A stretch of DNA of 64,000 nucleotides from Streptomyces sp. NBC_00247. GTDB taxonomy: Bacteria; Actinomycetota; Actinomycetes; Streptomycetales; Streptomycetaceae. Location: the NCBI RefSeq assembly GCF_036188265.1, contig NZ_CP108093.1, positions 2,666,001 to 2,730,000 on the forward strand, read 5' to 3'. Made by a program: the position numbers and the translations under genes. Positions 33,252 through 41,029 of the stretch are shown piece by piece. The notes beneath the pieces were generated by a model that was not told the origin of the DNA, made no database searches, and was given only the letters and a program-made list of their open reading frames with translations. The number at the start of each line of letters is the position of its first letter. Within the stretch, counting starts at the first letter, position 1.

Positions 33252-33953
33252 ATGTTCCCGAACACGACGACCCGTCCGCCCGTGGGCCCCGCGGCCCCGT
33301 ACCCGGACTCCGCCGCCGGGCCCGCCCGGACCGCCCCCGCCCAGGCCGCCCCGGGGTGGGCACGTCCCGGCGGGACCGCCCGGCTCCCGTCACCCGTACC
33401 GCCCCGGTGCGCGGTCCCGGACTTCCCGCCGCTGCGGGTGCGGGGCGGCGGCGGCACGCTCCGTCTGCGACGCGCGCTGTACGGCCGGCAGCGCGCCCTC
33501 GCGGCGGGCTTCGCGCTGGTGGCAGCCGCTCTCGCCGCGTCGGGCCTGGGTGCCGCGCAGGGCCGGGCCGCGAGCGCGGCGGGTCCGGAGCGGGCGCGTC
33601 CACCGGTCCGTCTGGTGTCCGCGCCGGTGCGGATCACGGACGCGGCGACGGTGCGGCTGCTGCGTCCCGGCGACCGGGTGGACGTGATCTCCGCTCCGGC
33701 GTCCGGGGACGGTGCCCGGGTGGTGGCGCGCGATGTACGGGTACGCCGCGTCCCGGGCGCCCACGGGCCGGGCACGGCGCGCGCCGACTGGCCGCCGCCC
33801 TCCGGCGGGGAAGACCCGGGCGGCGGATATCCGGGCGGGGGCGATCCCGGCGGGGGCGCGCTGGTGATGCTGTCGGTGACCCGCGAGACGGCGGTGGCCC
33901 TGGCCGGAGCCCATGCGTCGGGCGAGCTGCTGGTGGCGGTGTCCGATGCGTGA
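33252..33953 (+). CDS. CpaB/RcpC-like membrane protein
   Basis: 233 residues. Pro/Ala-rich cytosolic N-terminus, one membrane span (about 82-102) and an external RcpC/CpaB-type domain (about 120-230: VRITDAATVRLLRPGDRVDV then VMLSVTRETAVALAGAHA). CpaB proteins assemble Flp/Tad pili in complete tad loci, but no other pilus gene is nearby, so this is an orphan copy. Glycine-rich linker (PGGGYPGGGDPGGG) interrupts the domain. Downstream of mtnP on the same strand, possibly own promoter. Confidence 0.75.
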   Translation: MFPNTTTRPPVGPAAPYPDSAAGPARTAPAQAAPGWARPGGTARLPSPVPPRCAVPDFPPLRVRGGGGTLRLRRALYGRQRALAAGFALVAAALAASGLGAAQGRAASAAGPERARPPVRLVSAPVRITDAATVRLLRPGDRVDVISAPASGDGARVVARDVRVRRVPGAHGPGTARADWPPPSGGEDPGGGYPGGGDPGGGALVMLSVTRETAVALAGAHASGELLVAVSDA

Positions 33954-34027
33954 CGGCGCGGCCACGGCCCTCGCGCCGCCCGGAGTCACGGCCCTCGCAC
34001 GGCCCGGGACTTCGCCGGGCCGGTGGC

Positions 34028-34273
34028 TCAGATGTGGTGCGGGGGCTTCTCTTCGAGGAAGCGGGCGAGGTCCGCGGCGCCGCCACCGGCCGAAGGCCGG
34101 CCTCCCCAGCCCTGGTCCGTGTCGTCGGACGACTGCTGATCCAGCGGATCGCCGAAGTCCAGCTTCGGCCGCGGCCTGGCCTGCTCCGGCTTCGGCTTCG
34201 GCCGCGCCGACTCGGGCCGCTCGGGGTTCTTCGGCTGCGGCTCGCTGGGTCCAGGGGCGGGGACGGTGCTCAT
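34028..34273 (-). CDS. Small acidic Pro-rich protein, last gene of the Mo-enzyme operon
   Basis: 81 residues, hydrophilic, Pro/Glu/Lys-rich N-terminus, then LDFGDPLDQQSSDDTDQGWG and a short C-terminal helix ending LARFLEEKPPHHI. No Cys, span or signal peptide. The segment looks conserved rather than random, but I do not recognise a characterised family. 44 nt downstream of the small membrane-protein gene, so probably in the same transcript. GGAGG stands very close to ATG 34273. Confidence 0.65.
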   Translation of the reverse strand: MSTVPAPGPSEPQPKNPERPESARPKPKPEQARPRPKLDFGDPLDQQSSDDTDQGWGGRPSAGGGAADLARFLEEKPPHHI

Positions 34274-34317
34274 GCCTCCAGGGTACGGCGGCGGGAGCAC
34301 CGGCCCCCGCGCCCCGG

Positions 34318-34695
34318 TCAGCGGTCCTTCGGGTCCAGCCACCAGAGCCCGAGGACCACCACGAACGACAGGCAGAGGAAGCCCGCACCCCACCAGGCGG
34401 TCCCGGTGTTGCCCTCCATCCACTCGTCGATGATCACCAGCAGGCCCCAGAGCTGGCCGACGACCACGGTCATCGCCAGCACCAGTCGGGCGGTCAGCTT
34501 GGCGGACCGCTCCGGCTCCTGGTCGGTGCCGGCCCCGGGGCCGGGCCCGGTGTGCCGGACCCGGGGGTCGCCGTAGCCGCTGGTGGGCCGGATCTGCGGG
34601 TAGCGCTCCTTGACGGGCCGGTTGAGTTCGGGCCGGGCACTCCCCGGGTGGTAGTCCGGGTATGCCGGGCCCTCGGGCGGCTGTTCCCCGGTCAC
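34318..34695 (-). CDS. Small membrane protein of the Mo-enzyme operon
   Basis: 125 residues with a 65-residue Pro-rich cytosolic N-terminus and two membrane spans (about 68-88 and 98-118) joined by a short DEWMEGNTG loop, ending DPKDR. GTG 34695 overlaps the Rieske stop (GTGA), so it is coupled to the oxidoreductase genes and may be an accessory or assembly subunit. No known domain. Confidence 0.75.
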   Translation of the reverse strand: MTGEQPPEGPAYPDYHPGSARPELNRPVKERYPQIRPTSGYGDPRVRHTGPGPGAGTDQEPERSAKLTARLVLAMTVVVGQLWGLLVIIDEWMEGNTGTAWWGAGFLCLSFVVVLGLWWLDPKDR

Positions 34696-35435
34696 GCCCG
34701 GCCCCCCGTCTCCGTGTCACGGGCGCGGTGCGCGGACGCCGTTCCGGTGCGTTCCGGTGGCTCGGCGCCCCCGTTCCCGCCCCGGCCCGGTGCTTCGACG
34801 CCGTCGGCGGTGCCGGGGCAGTCGAGGCGGCCGGCGAGGCCGGGTTTGGTCTCCCGGAGCTGGCGGCAGACGCCTTCCTCGATGGACTCGCCGGACCGGG
34901 TCGTGCCGATCGCCCAGACGCTGCCGTCCGCCTCCTCGGTGACGACCACCTTGGGCAGCCCGCGCGGCGGCGGGCCGGCCGTGACCTCGCCGGTGCGCGC
35001 GTCGAAGACGCCCTCGTGGCAGGGGCAGTACAACTCGCCCTCGGTACCCCGGTCCTTCCGCCACAGCACGGCGCAGGCGAGGTGGGTGCAGATGGCGGAG
35101 TAGCCGACGAGGGTGCCGTCGTCGAGCCGTACGGCCACCGCCCGGTCCTCCTCGCCCGGGTAGCGGAAGGCGAGGGACTCGCCGGGGAGCAGCCGGGAGG
35201 CGATCATCTTGGGCCGGGCCGGCTTGCCGTCGTCGGTGTCGCCGTGGCGGTGCAGGATGCCGGCGGCCACCCCGATGCCGCCGACGGCCAGGCCGCCGGA
35301 GACGGTGGTGACGATCCGGAGGTAGTCGCGGCGGGTGGTGAGGGCGTCGGCGGAGATCCGGTCGTGCAGGGCCTCGCGGGGGTCGCCGCCGGTGGGCGGC
35401 CGTTCGTTGCCCGGGGGCTGTTCGGTGACGCTCAT
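34692..35435 (-). CDS. Membrane-anchored Rieske [2Fe-2S] protein
   Basis: 247 residues. One N-terminal span (about 40-60) preceded by TRRDYLRIV, which resembles a twin-arginine signal as in Rieske proteins, then a Rieske domain with both cluster-binding boxes, CTHLAC and CPCHEG. It would pass electrons on the outer face. Asp/Gly/Pro-rich C-terminal extension of about 60 residues. ATG 35435 overlaps the ferredoxin stop (ATGA). A Rieske subunit together with a Mo-bisPGD enzyme and a four-cluster ferredoxin is an unusual set. Confidence 0.92.
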   Translation of the reverse strand: MSVTEQPPGNERPPTGGDPREALHDRISADALTTRRDYLRIVTTVSGGLAVGGIGVAAGILHRHGDTDDGKPARPKMIASRLLPGESLAFRYPGEEDRAVAVRLDDGTLVGYSAICTHLACAVLWRKDRGTEGELYCPCHEGVFDARTGEVTAGPPPRGLPKVVVTEEADGSVWAIGTTRSGESIEEGVCRQLRETKPGLAGRLDCPGTADGVEAPGRGGNGGAEPPERTGTASAHRARDTETGGRA

Positions 35436-36031
35436 CGGCGGACGTCCTTACCGTTGATCTCGACGACGGGCAGCCCGCCGGGGACGGGCCACTGGACCTT
35501 GTCCGCGGGGACGACCATGGCGACTCCGGTGCGTACCTCGGTCTCGCCGAACACGAAGGTGTCGGCGACCTGGACCCCCGGGCGCTCCGCCTGGAGCTCC
35601 TCGACGGTTCCGTAGAAGAGGGCTCCGGTGGGGCAGACGGTGGCGCACATGGGGGCGAGGCCGTAAGCGGTGCGGTCGTAGCAGAGGTTGCACTTCAGCT
35701 GGAGCTTCGCGCCGAGGTCGATCTTGGGTACGCCGAAGGGGCAGGCGTTGACGCAGTTGGCGCAGCCGATGCAGCGGGTGGTGTCGGCCTGCTGCACCAC
35801 GCCGTCGGCCGTCACGAGGATGGCGTCGGCGGGGCAGACCTCGGCGCACGGGGCGACGGGGTCCTCACAGTGCATGCAGACGGTCGGAAGGGAGGCCACG
35901 GACCGGCCCTCGTCGGTGTAGTCGAGGTGGATCATCGACTTGCCGCGGTGCGAGTCGCACTCGCGGCAGGCGGAGACGCAGGCCTGGCAGCCGATGCAGC
36001 GGCCGGGATCGATGAAGATCGTTCTGCCCAT
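35432..36031 (-). CDS. Four-cluster [4Fe-4S] ferredoxin subunit (DmsB/HybA type)
   Basis: 199 residues. Four Cys groups: CIGCQACVSACRECD, CMHCEDPVAPCAEVCP, CIGCANCVNACP and CNLC with CATVCP. This is the electron-transfer subunit layout of DmsB, HybA and FdnH proteins, without a C-terminal membrane helix. It links the molybdenum subunit to the membrane subunit or Rieske protein. ATG 36031 (GTG 36034 is one codon longer) follows the Mo-subunit stop by 9 nt. Overlaps the Rieske gene by ATGA. Confidence 0.95.
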   Translation of the reverse strand: MGRTIFIDPGRCIGCQACVSACRECDSHRGKSMIHLDYTDEGRSVASLPTVCMHCEDPVAPCAEVCPADAILVTADGVVQQADTTRCIGCANCVNACPFGVPKIDLGAKLQLKCNLCYDRTAYGLAPMCATVCPTGALFYGTVEELQAERPGVQVADTFVFGETEVRTGVAMVVPADKVQWPVPGGLPVVEINGKDVRR

Positions 36032-36040
36032 CACGGGGCA

Positions 36041-38398
36041 TCAGCTCCTCTCCGAGGTGCCACGGCCCTGCGGGGACGTGGGGGGCAGCGGGTCGGTCCG
36101 GGAGACCTGGGTCTCCGGGTACGCGACGTGTCCGGGGGCGACGGGCGGCGAGGGCACGGTGTCGAGCTCGGAGGCGTGCTCGATGCGGCAGGCGCACACC
36201 TTGTACTCGGGGATCTTCGAGCGGGGGTCGAGCGCGTCGATGGTGAGGGCGTTGGCGGACGTGGGGACCGGCCAGTGGTACGGCAGGAAGACGGTGTCGG
36301 GGCGGATCGCCTCGGTGACGAGGGCGGGGAAGACCTCGCTGCCTCGCCGGGTGACGACCCGGACGGGTTCGCCGGTGCGGAAGCCGTGGGACGGGTGGAC
36401 CTCCGCCCAGGGCCGGGGCGTCTGCTCCACGAGGGCGCCGAGCCGGCGGGTCTGGTTGCCGGAGAGGAAGTGCGCGACGGTGCGCCCGGTGGTGAGGGAC
36501 ATCGGGAACTCGTCGCTGTACGGGTCCATCGGCAGGTGCCACTCGACGACCTGGAGGTGGATCTTGCCGTCTTCGTGGTAGGTCCGGCCGTCCTCGAAGA
36601 GGCGGGGGGTGCCGGGGTGGTCGGTGGTGGGGCAGGGCCACGCGATGCCTCCGGTCTCCTCCAGCCGTTCGTAGGTGATGCCGTAGTAGTCGATGACGGT
36701 GCCCCGGGAGGCGGTGCGCAGCTCCTCGAAGACCTCGCGCGAGTCGGCGAAGGCGAACTTGTCGCCGGCTCCGAGGCGCCGGGCGAGTTCGCACATCACC
36801 CACGTATCGGTCCGGACGCCGGGGGGCGGCTCCTGCGCCTTGTTGTGCTTGACGACGCGGGCCTCCGCGTTGGCCATCACGCCGTCGTCCTCGGCCCAGG
36901 TGGTGACGGGGAAGACCACGTGGGCGTTGGCGGCGGTCTCGGAGAGGAAGAAGTCGAACTGGGCGTGGAACTCGGTGGCGTCGTACCCCTCCTTGACCAC
37001 CCGGTAGTTCGGGAGGGAGACGAAGGGGTTGTTGCAGATGCCGATCAGGCCGCGGATCTCGCGGCGCTGCATCTGCCAGACCATCTCCATCATGGAGGTG
37101 CCGGCGGTGGGGAGTTCGGACTCCTCGATGCCCCAGACCTCGCAGATCTGGCGGCGGTGCTCCTCGTCGAGGATGGAACGTCCGCCGGGCAGCAGGTCGG
37201 CCTTCTGGCCGTGCTCGCGACCGCCCTGGCCGTTGCCCTGGCCGGTGAGGGTTCCGTATCCGGCGCCGGGTTTGCCGATGTGGCCGGTGGCGGCGCAGAG
37301 GTTGATGACGGTGAGGCAGTTCTCGACCCCCTGCGAGTGGTGCTCGATGCCCCGGGCATGCCATGCCATGGCCTTGGGTGCGCGGGCGAAGGTCCGGGCG
37401 ACCTGGACGATCTGCTCGGCGGGAACGCCGCAGATCCCGGCCGCGCGGGACGGCGGGTACTCGGCCGCCTTGGCCTTCACCTCCTCCCAGCCGGTGGTGT
37501 GCTCGGCGAGGTACTCCTCGTCGGTGAGCCCCTCCTCGACGATCACGCTGAGCACGGAGTTGAAGAACGCCGAGTCCGTGCCGGGCTTGAGCGCCACGTG
37601 GATGTCGGCGGTGCGGGCGACGGCGGTCTCGCGCGGGTCGACGACGATGAGGCTGGCGCCCCGGTCCCGGGCTCCCCAGACGTACTGGGTCAGCACCGGG
37701 AAGCACTCGCCGAGGTTGGAGCCGGCGATGAGCAGGCAGTCGGTGAGCAGGATGTCGGAGAAGGGGTTGCCGGCGCGGTCGATGCCGAAGGCGAGTTTGT
37801 TGGCCCCGGCGGCGCTGACCATGCAGAGCCGGCCGTTGTAGTCGACGTGCTTGGTCCTGAGCGCGACCCGGGCGAACTTGCCGACCAGGTAGGTCTTCTC
37901 GGAGAAGAGGCTGGCGCCGCCGAGGAGGCCGAACGCGTCCTTCCCGTACATCTCCTGGATGCGGCGGATCTCGGAGACGGTGAAGGCGAGCGCCTCGTCC
38001 CAGGAGACCTCCGCGAACTCCTCGTCGCGGGAGCGGCGCATCAGCGGGGCGGTGAGCCGGTCGGGGTGGTTGACCTGCTGGTAGGCGTTGATGCCCTTGG
38101 GGCAGAGCCGCATCCGGTTGATGTCGTGGTTGCGGGGTTCCACGCCGAAGACCTTGCCGCCGCGGTCGACCCGCAGGTACATCCCGCACTGGACGCCGCA
38201 GAAGCAGCAGTGGGTGGGGACGAGGGTCTCGCCGTCCTGGTCGGCGTGCCACTGGTCGGCGGGAATGCCTCCGGCGTCGCGGAACGCGCGGGTGCCGGGA
38301 GGGGCGAGGGAGGGGTCGAGGGGCACGGCGGCACGGTGGCCCGACGAAACGGGGGGAACGGCCGCGCCGTGGTCGGCGGCTCGCGGGTCCGCGGTCAC
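36041..38398 (-). CDS. Molybdopterin (bis-PGD) oxidoreductase, catalytic subunit
   Basis: 785 residues. N-terminal [4Fe-4S] motif CCFCGVQCGMYLRV with CPKG, then SWDEALAF, the metal-coordinating region GRLCMVSAAGANK (Cys as likely Mo ligand), domains with HARGIEHH and CAATGHIGKPG, and a C-terminal molybdopterin-binding domain (LTTGRTVAHFLSGNQTRR). Most like NarB/NasA or FdhA-type enzymes, but the substrate cannot be assigned. No twin-arginine signal, so it appears cytosolic. GTG 38398 overlaps the membrane subunit stop (GTGA). Confidence 0.93.
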   Translation of the reverse strand: MTADPRAADHGAAVPPVSSGHRAAVPLDPSLAPPGTRAFRDAGGIPADQWHADQDGETLVPTHCCFCGVQCGMYLRVDRGGKVFGVEPRNHDINRMRLCPKGINAYQQVNHPDRLTAPLMRRSRDEEFAEVSWDEALAFTVSEIRRIQEMYGKDAFGLLGGASLFSEKTYLVGKFARVALRTKHVDYNGRLCMVSAAGANKLAFGIDRAGNPFSDILLTDCLLIAGSNLGECFPVLTQYVWGARDRGASLIVVDPRETAVARTADIHVALKPGTDSAFFNSVLSVIVEEGLTDEEYLAEHTTGWEEVKAKAAEYPPSRAAGICGVPAEQIVQVARTFARAPKAMAWHARGIEHHSQGVENCLTVINLCAATGHIGKPGAGYGTLTGQGNGQGGREHGQKADLLPGGRSILDEEHRRQICEVWGIEESELPTAGTSMMEMVWQMQRREIRGLIGICNNPFVSLPNYRVVKEGYDATEFHAQFDFFLSETAANAHVVFPVTTWAEDDGVMANAEARVVKHNKAQEPPPGVRTDTWVMCELARRLGAGDKFAFADSREVFEELRTASRGTVIDYYGITYERLEETGGIAWPCPTTDHPGTPRLFEDGRTYHEDGKIHLQVVEWHLPMDPYSDEFPMSLTTGRTVAHFLSGNQTRRLGALVEQTPRPWAEVHPSHGFRTGEPVRVVTRRGSEVFPALVTEAIRPDTVFLPYHWPVPTSANALTIDALDPRSKIPEYKVCACRIEHASELDTVPSPPVAPGHVAYPETQVSRTDPLPPTSPQGRGTSERS

Positions 38399-39564
38399 TT
38401 GAAGCCCTTCTTCACGTGGGTGAGGTAGGCGCTGCCGCGCAGCACCCGCTTGCAGCGCGGGCAGTACTCGGCCCACTCGTCGAAGTCGAGCCGCAGGTCG
38501 CGCATGGTGCCGCGGAGGTTCTCGACGTAGGGCCCGGTGTCGATGTCCTGTCCGCAGCGCCGGCAGGCGAAGATCTCGTCCCCCTGGCGGGCGGTGTACT
38601 TGAACAGCTGCATGCCGACGGCGGCCGGGCGCTGGACGATGTGGAAGAACTTCCCGAACGGGATGTAGATGAGGGTGAAGACCACGGCGACCATGTGGAG
38701 GACGGCGAGGAACTCGTAGCCTCCGCCGTGCAGGAAGATCGACGAGAAGGTGAGCAGCAGTCCGGTGACGGAGATGACGATCAGCGCGATCAGCGGGATC
38801 AGGTCGTAGCCGAAGCGCTGTCCGGTGCTGGCGCCGCGGTCCTTCATGCGGCGCCAGAGGAAGTACGAGGCGCCGGGGATGACGAGGACGGCCGCGAGGT
38901 CCAGGCCGTGGAACATCACCCATCCGATGAAGCTGAGCGAGTCGAAGCCGAGGATCTTGAAGCCCCAGATCCGCATCTCGTACCCGGGGCCGGAACCGGA
39001 CCCCGAGGTGAAGGTGAACCAGCCCCAGATCAGCGGGAAGGTGATCAGGGCGGCCAGGACGCAGCCCCAGAAGATCAGTTGGTGGGCGGCCCAGCGGGCG
39101 TGCGAGCGAGCGCCGAGGAACTTCTGGAACCCGAGGTAGGTGGCGATCATCTTCGGCAGGGCGGTGGGGGCCTGACGGAAGTTCTCGGCGGAGAAGAGGC
39201 TGCGCCAGCCCTGCTTGAAGAGCCGCGCGGCACCGGGGGCGGAGATCCAGACCGTGTAGCGGTAGGCGACGCCGAAGGCCAGGAAGACGCTGGCGACGGC
39301 GTAGGGGAGCAGGGCTGAGTCGAAGTTCACCAGCAGTCGGCTGCCGAGGACGATCGCGAGGATCAGCAGGGCCGAGACGGCCGCGCCGACCATGGTCGCC
39401 CGCGCGTTGACGGACCCGGGCAGGGCGGCTGCCGCCTTGCGGAGGGCACCGACCGGACCGGACGGGGGCGGCGCGTCGGTGGTCACCCGCGCCGAGACGC
39501 CGGACGAGGAGGTGGGATCACCGGGCGTAGGTGGTGCGGCGGAGGCTTCTGGTGGCTCGGTCAC
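38395..39564 (-). CDS. b-type membrane subunit with C-terminal zinc ribbon
   Basis: 389 residues. About five membrane spans (from about 55 to 315) with paired His residues (AHQLIFWG, FHGLDLAA, LHMVAVVF, FHIVQRP) suitable for heme b, as in NarI/DsrM/HdrE membrane subunits. The cytosolic C-terminus has two CxxC pairs (CRRCGQ and CPRCKR) around a 30-residue segment, a rubredoxin-like or zinc-ribbon end. First gene of the Mo-enzyme operon; quinol or quinone is its likely partner. GTG 39564. Confidence 0.9.
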   Translation of the reverse strand: MTEPPEASAAPPTPGDPTSSSGVSARVTTDAPPPSGPVGALRKAAAALPGSVNARATMVGAAVSALLILAIVLGSRLLVNFDSALLPYAVASVFLAFGVAYRYTVWISAPGAARLFKQGWRSLFSAENFRQAPTALPKMIATYLGFQKFLGARSHARWAAHQLIFWGCVLAALITFPLIWGWFTFTSGSGSGPGYEMRIWGFKILGFDSLSFIGWVMFHGLDLAAVLVIPGASYFLWRRMKDRGASTGQRFGYDLIPLIALIVISVTGLLLTFSSIFLHGGGYEFLAVLHMVAVVFTLIYIPFGKFFHIVQRPAAVGMQLFKYTARQGDEIFACRRCGQDIDTGPYVENLRGTMRDLRLDFDEWAEYCPRCKRVLRGSAYLTHVKKGFK

Positions 39565-39574
39565 TCGACCACCG

Positions 39575-39599
39575 TAGGTACCTATGGGTAGTTTTACCC
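39575..39599. promoter_or_regulatory. Palindrome pair in front of the Mo-enzyme operon
   Basis: TAGGTACCTA (39575-39584, perfect palindrome) is followed by GGGTA-GTTT-TACCC (39586-39599). They stand 11 to 35 nt upstream of the first operon gene, in an AT-rich patch, and could be an operator or leader hairpin. Confidence 0.4.
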
Positions 39600-39794
39600 T
39601 GTTTTAGGCCTCGCCTGGGTGAGCGCATCCCCTGCATGGCGGGCGCCCGCCTCCGCTCCCCCCGGCTTGTGGAAGGGCAGCACGTCGAGGCGGGAGACGT
39701 TGCCGAGGGAGGCGGCGAAAGCGGCGGCACCGCCGATGTCGCCGGGGTCGCCGGTGGGGCCCGGCACCAGGACGAAGCGCAGGACTCTGGACCC
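39594..39794 (-). pseudogene. Relic of a radical-SAM (PflA-type) activating enzyme
   Basis: The minus-strand frame from TGA 39797-39795 to TAA 39596-39594 reads RVLRFVLVPGPTGDPGD, then a helix, then GNVSRLDVLPFHKPGG. These are the C-terminal signatures of pyruvate formate-lyase activating enzyme (VPGxTDDxxD and LPFHxxG). The first three quarters, with the CxxxCxxC cluster motif, are missing and no start codon is left, so this is a gene relic. The tail after residue 45 is random. The rest of the 39600-40010 interval contains no other gene; HMM search with PflA would test it. Confidence 0.6.
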
Positions 39795-40010
39795 TCACCC
39801 CTCCTGCGTGAAAGGTGTCACGCACCGGGTCGGCGCCGGACCGGGCGCCGACTCACCCCGGTCGGCGGGGAGTTCGGCCGTGTCTTCGGCAGAGGCGGGA
39901 ACTTTCCGTCGCCGTCCCACGTTTTTTCCAACCCCGGCGACGATGTCGGAGCCAGGGACTACGTTAAGCACGCACCACGTCACATGCGGCAACGGCCTGG
40001 AGACAGCACC

Positions 40011-40757
40011 TTGAGCGATCCGTACGAGACAACCGAGCAGCACCTCGACCGACTCCTGCGACGGGCCCTCAACTCCTTCGACCTGCCCGACAGCACGGTC
40101 GAACGGCTCGGCACGGCACTCGCGCACAGCAGCACCCTGCACTCCTCGCACCACAGCGCGGAGCTGCACCGCGAGACGTACCGCCACACCTACCTGCTCA
40201 CCGACGGCAGCGCGCTCAGTCTCTGGGAGCTGGTGCACGGCGGCGGCCGTGACGCACCCGCCACCCGGGAGCACGAGCTGTACGACGAGGAGGCGGACGC
40301 CCACGTCGCCGCCGCCCGGGTCACCGGCGTGTTCGCGGACGCCCCGGCGTTCACCGAGGACGCGCCGACCGTCGACCTGGACGCCCTGAACGCCCTGATG
40401 GCCGCCCCCTCGGGGCCGTCGCCCCGGACGTACGCCCCCGACAACAGTGCCGACCACGCACGCCGGGTGCTGCGCCGCGCGGAGAACCCGGACCGTCCGG
40501 GCGGGGCCACGGCCCGGCTGCTGCGCTCGGCCTTCGCCCACCACATCACCCAGATCTTCGGCCGGCAGTTCCGGGTGGGCGGCCACGACGCCGGGTTCAC
40601 CCTCTACGAGCACGCGTTCCTGTTGCTCGACGGCAGCGAGACCAGCCTCTGGGAGGTCGAGCACACGGCGACCGAGGACGGCCGCCACATGTGCGAGGTC
40701 TACACCGACGAGCAGACGGCCCGCGACGCGATGGAGCACCGCACCCGCATCTGCTGA
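40011..40757 (+). CDS. DUF6227-type conserved protein
   Basis: 248 residues, soluble, two similar halves (LLTDGSALSLWELVH near residue 65 and LLDGSETSLWEVEH near 205), each after a His-rich helix (SSHHSAELHRETYRHTY; ITQIFGRQF). Matches the actinobacterial family I know as DUF6227, function unknown. Start at TTG 40011 with GGAG 8 nt before it, giving the usual SDPYETTEQHL N-terminus; ATG 39984 would add nine residues. A tandem repeat follows directly after the stop. Confidence 0.8.
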   Translation: MSDPYETTEQHLDRLLRRALNSFDLPDSTVERLGTALAHSSTLHSSHHSAELHRETYRHTYLLTDGSALSLWELVHGGGRDAPATREHELYDEEADAHVAAARVTGVFADAPAFTEDAPTVDLDALNALMAAPSGPSPRTYAPDNSADHARRVLRRAENPDRPGGATARLLRSAFAHHITQIFGRQFRVGGHDAGFTLYEHAFLLLDGSETSLWEVEHTATEDGRHMCEVYTDEQTARDAMEHRTRIC

Positions 40758-40758
40758 G

Positions 40759-40860
40759 CCGGTCGGGCGCGCCTGCCGGTCGGGCGCGCCTGCCGGTCGG
40801 GCGCGCCTGCCGGTCGGGCGCGCCTGCCGGTCGGGCGCGCCTGCCGGTCGGGCGCGCCTG
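40759..40860. repeat. 17-bp tandem repeat, six perfect copies
   Basis: Six identical CCGGTCGGGCGCGCCTG units head to tail, starting right after the DUF6227 stop codon. Each holds the 8-bp palindrome GGCGCGCC. There are no spacers, so it is not a CRISPR array; it looks like a variable-number repeat. Confidence 0.95.
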
Positions 40861-40916
40861 CCGCAGGGGCCCGGAGAACCGGGCCCGGCCCCGCCCGTCC
40901 TGCCCCGGACATGAGC

Positions 40917-40952
40917 GAGCCCCGACGCCGGGGGGGGTGGGCGCCGGGACTC
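40917..40952 (+). terminator. Imperfect hairpin terminator after the repeat
   Basis: 13-bp stem with two mismatches (40917-40929 with 40940-40952) and an 10-nt G-rich loop, placed after the DUF6227 gene and its repeats. Confidence 0.55.
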
Positions 40953-40961
40953 GGTTCATGG

Positions 40962-41002
40962 GACCGGTGCGAAGACCGGTCGTCGGGCCGGTGCGAACCG
41001 GC
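40962..41002. terminator. Tandem GCGA-loop hairpins downstream of hrdD
   Basis: GACCGGT/ACCGGTC (40962-40968 with 40975-40981) with loop GCGAAG, then GCCGGT/ACCGGC (40987-40992 with 40997-41002) with loop GCGA. Both are stable GNRA-type hairpins lying after hrdD and would end its transcript. Confidence 0.6.
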
Positions 41003-41029
41003 TTGATGGGGAGATTACGGGTTATTGGC

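Noticed and set aside
36041..38398. Exported Mo enzyme with twin-arginine signal
   Set aside because: The N-terminus lacks an RR motif and a hydrophobic stretch; only the Rieske gene has a TAT-like RR segment.
35870..38428. 852-codon plus-strand frame opposite the Mo oxidoreductase
   Set aside because: Antisense shadow; all cofactor motifs lie on the minus strand.
39594..40010. Complete gene on the minus strand before DUF6227
   Set aside because: The frame has no start codon and only the C-terminal signatures of an activating enzyme.
40759..40860. CRISPR array
   Set aside because: Units are contiguous without spacers and there are no cas genes.
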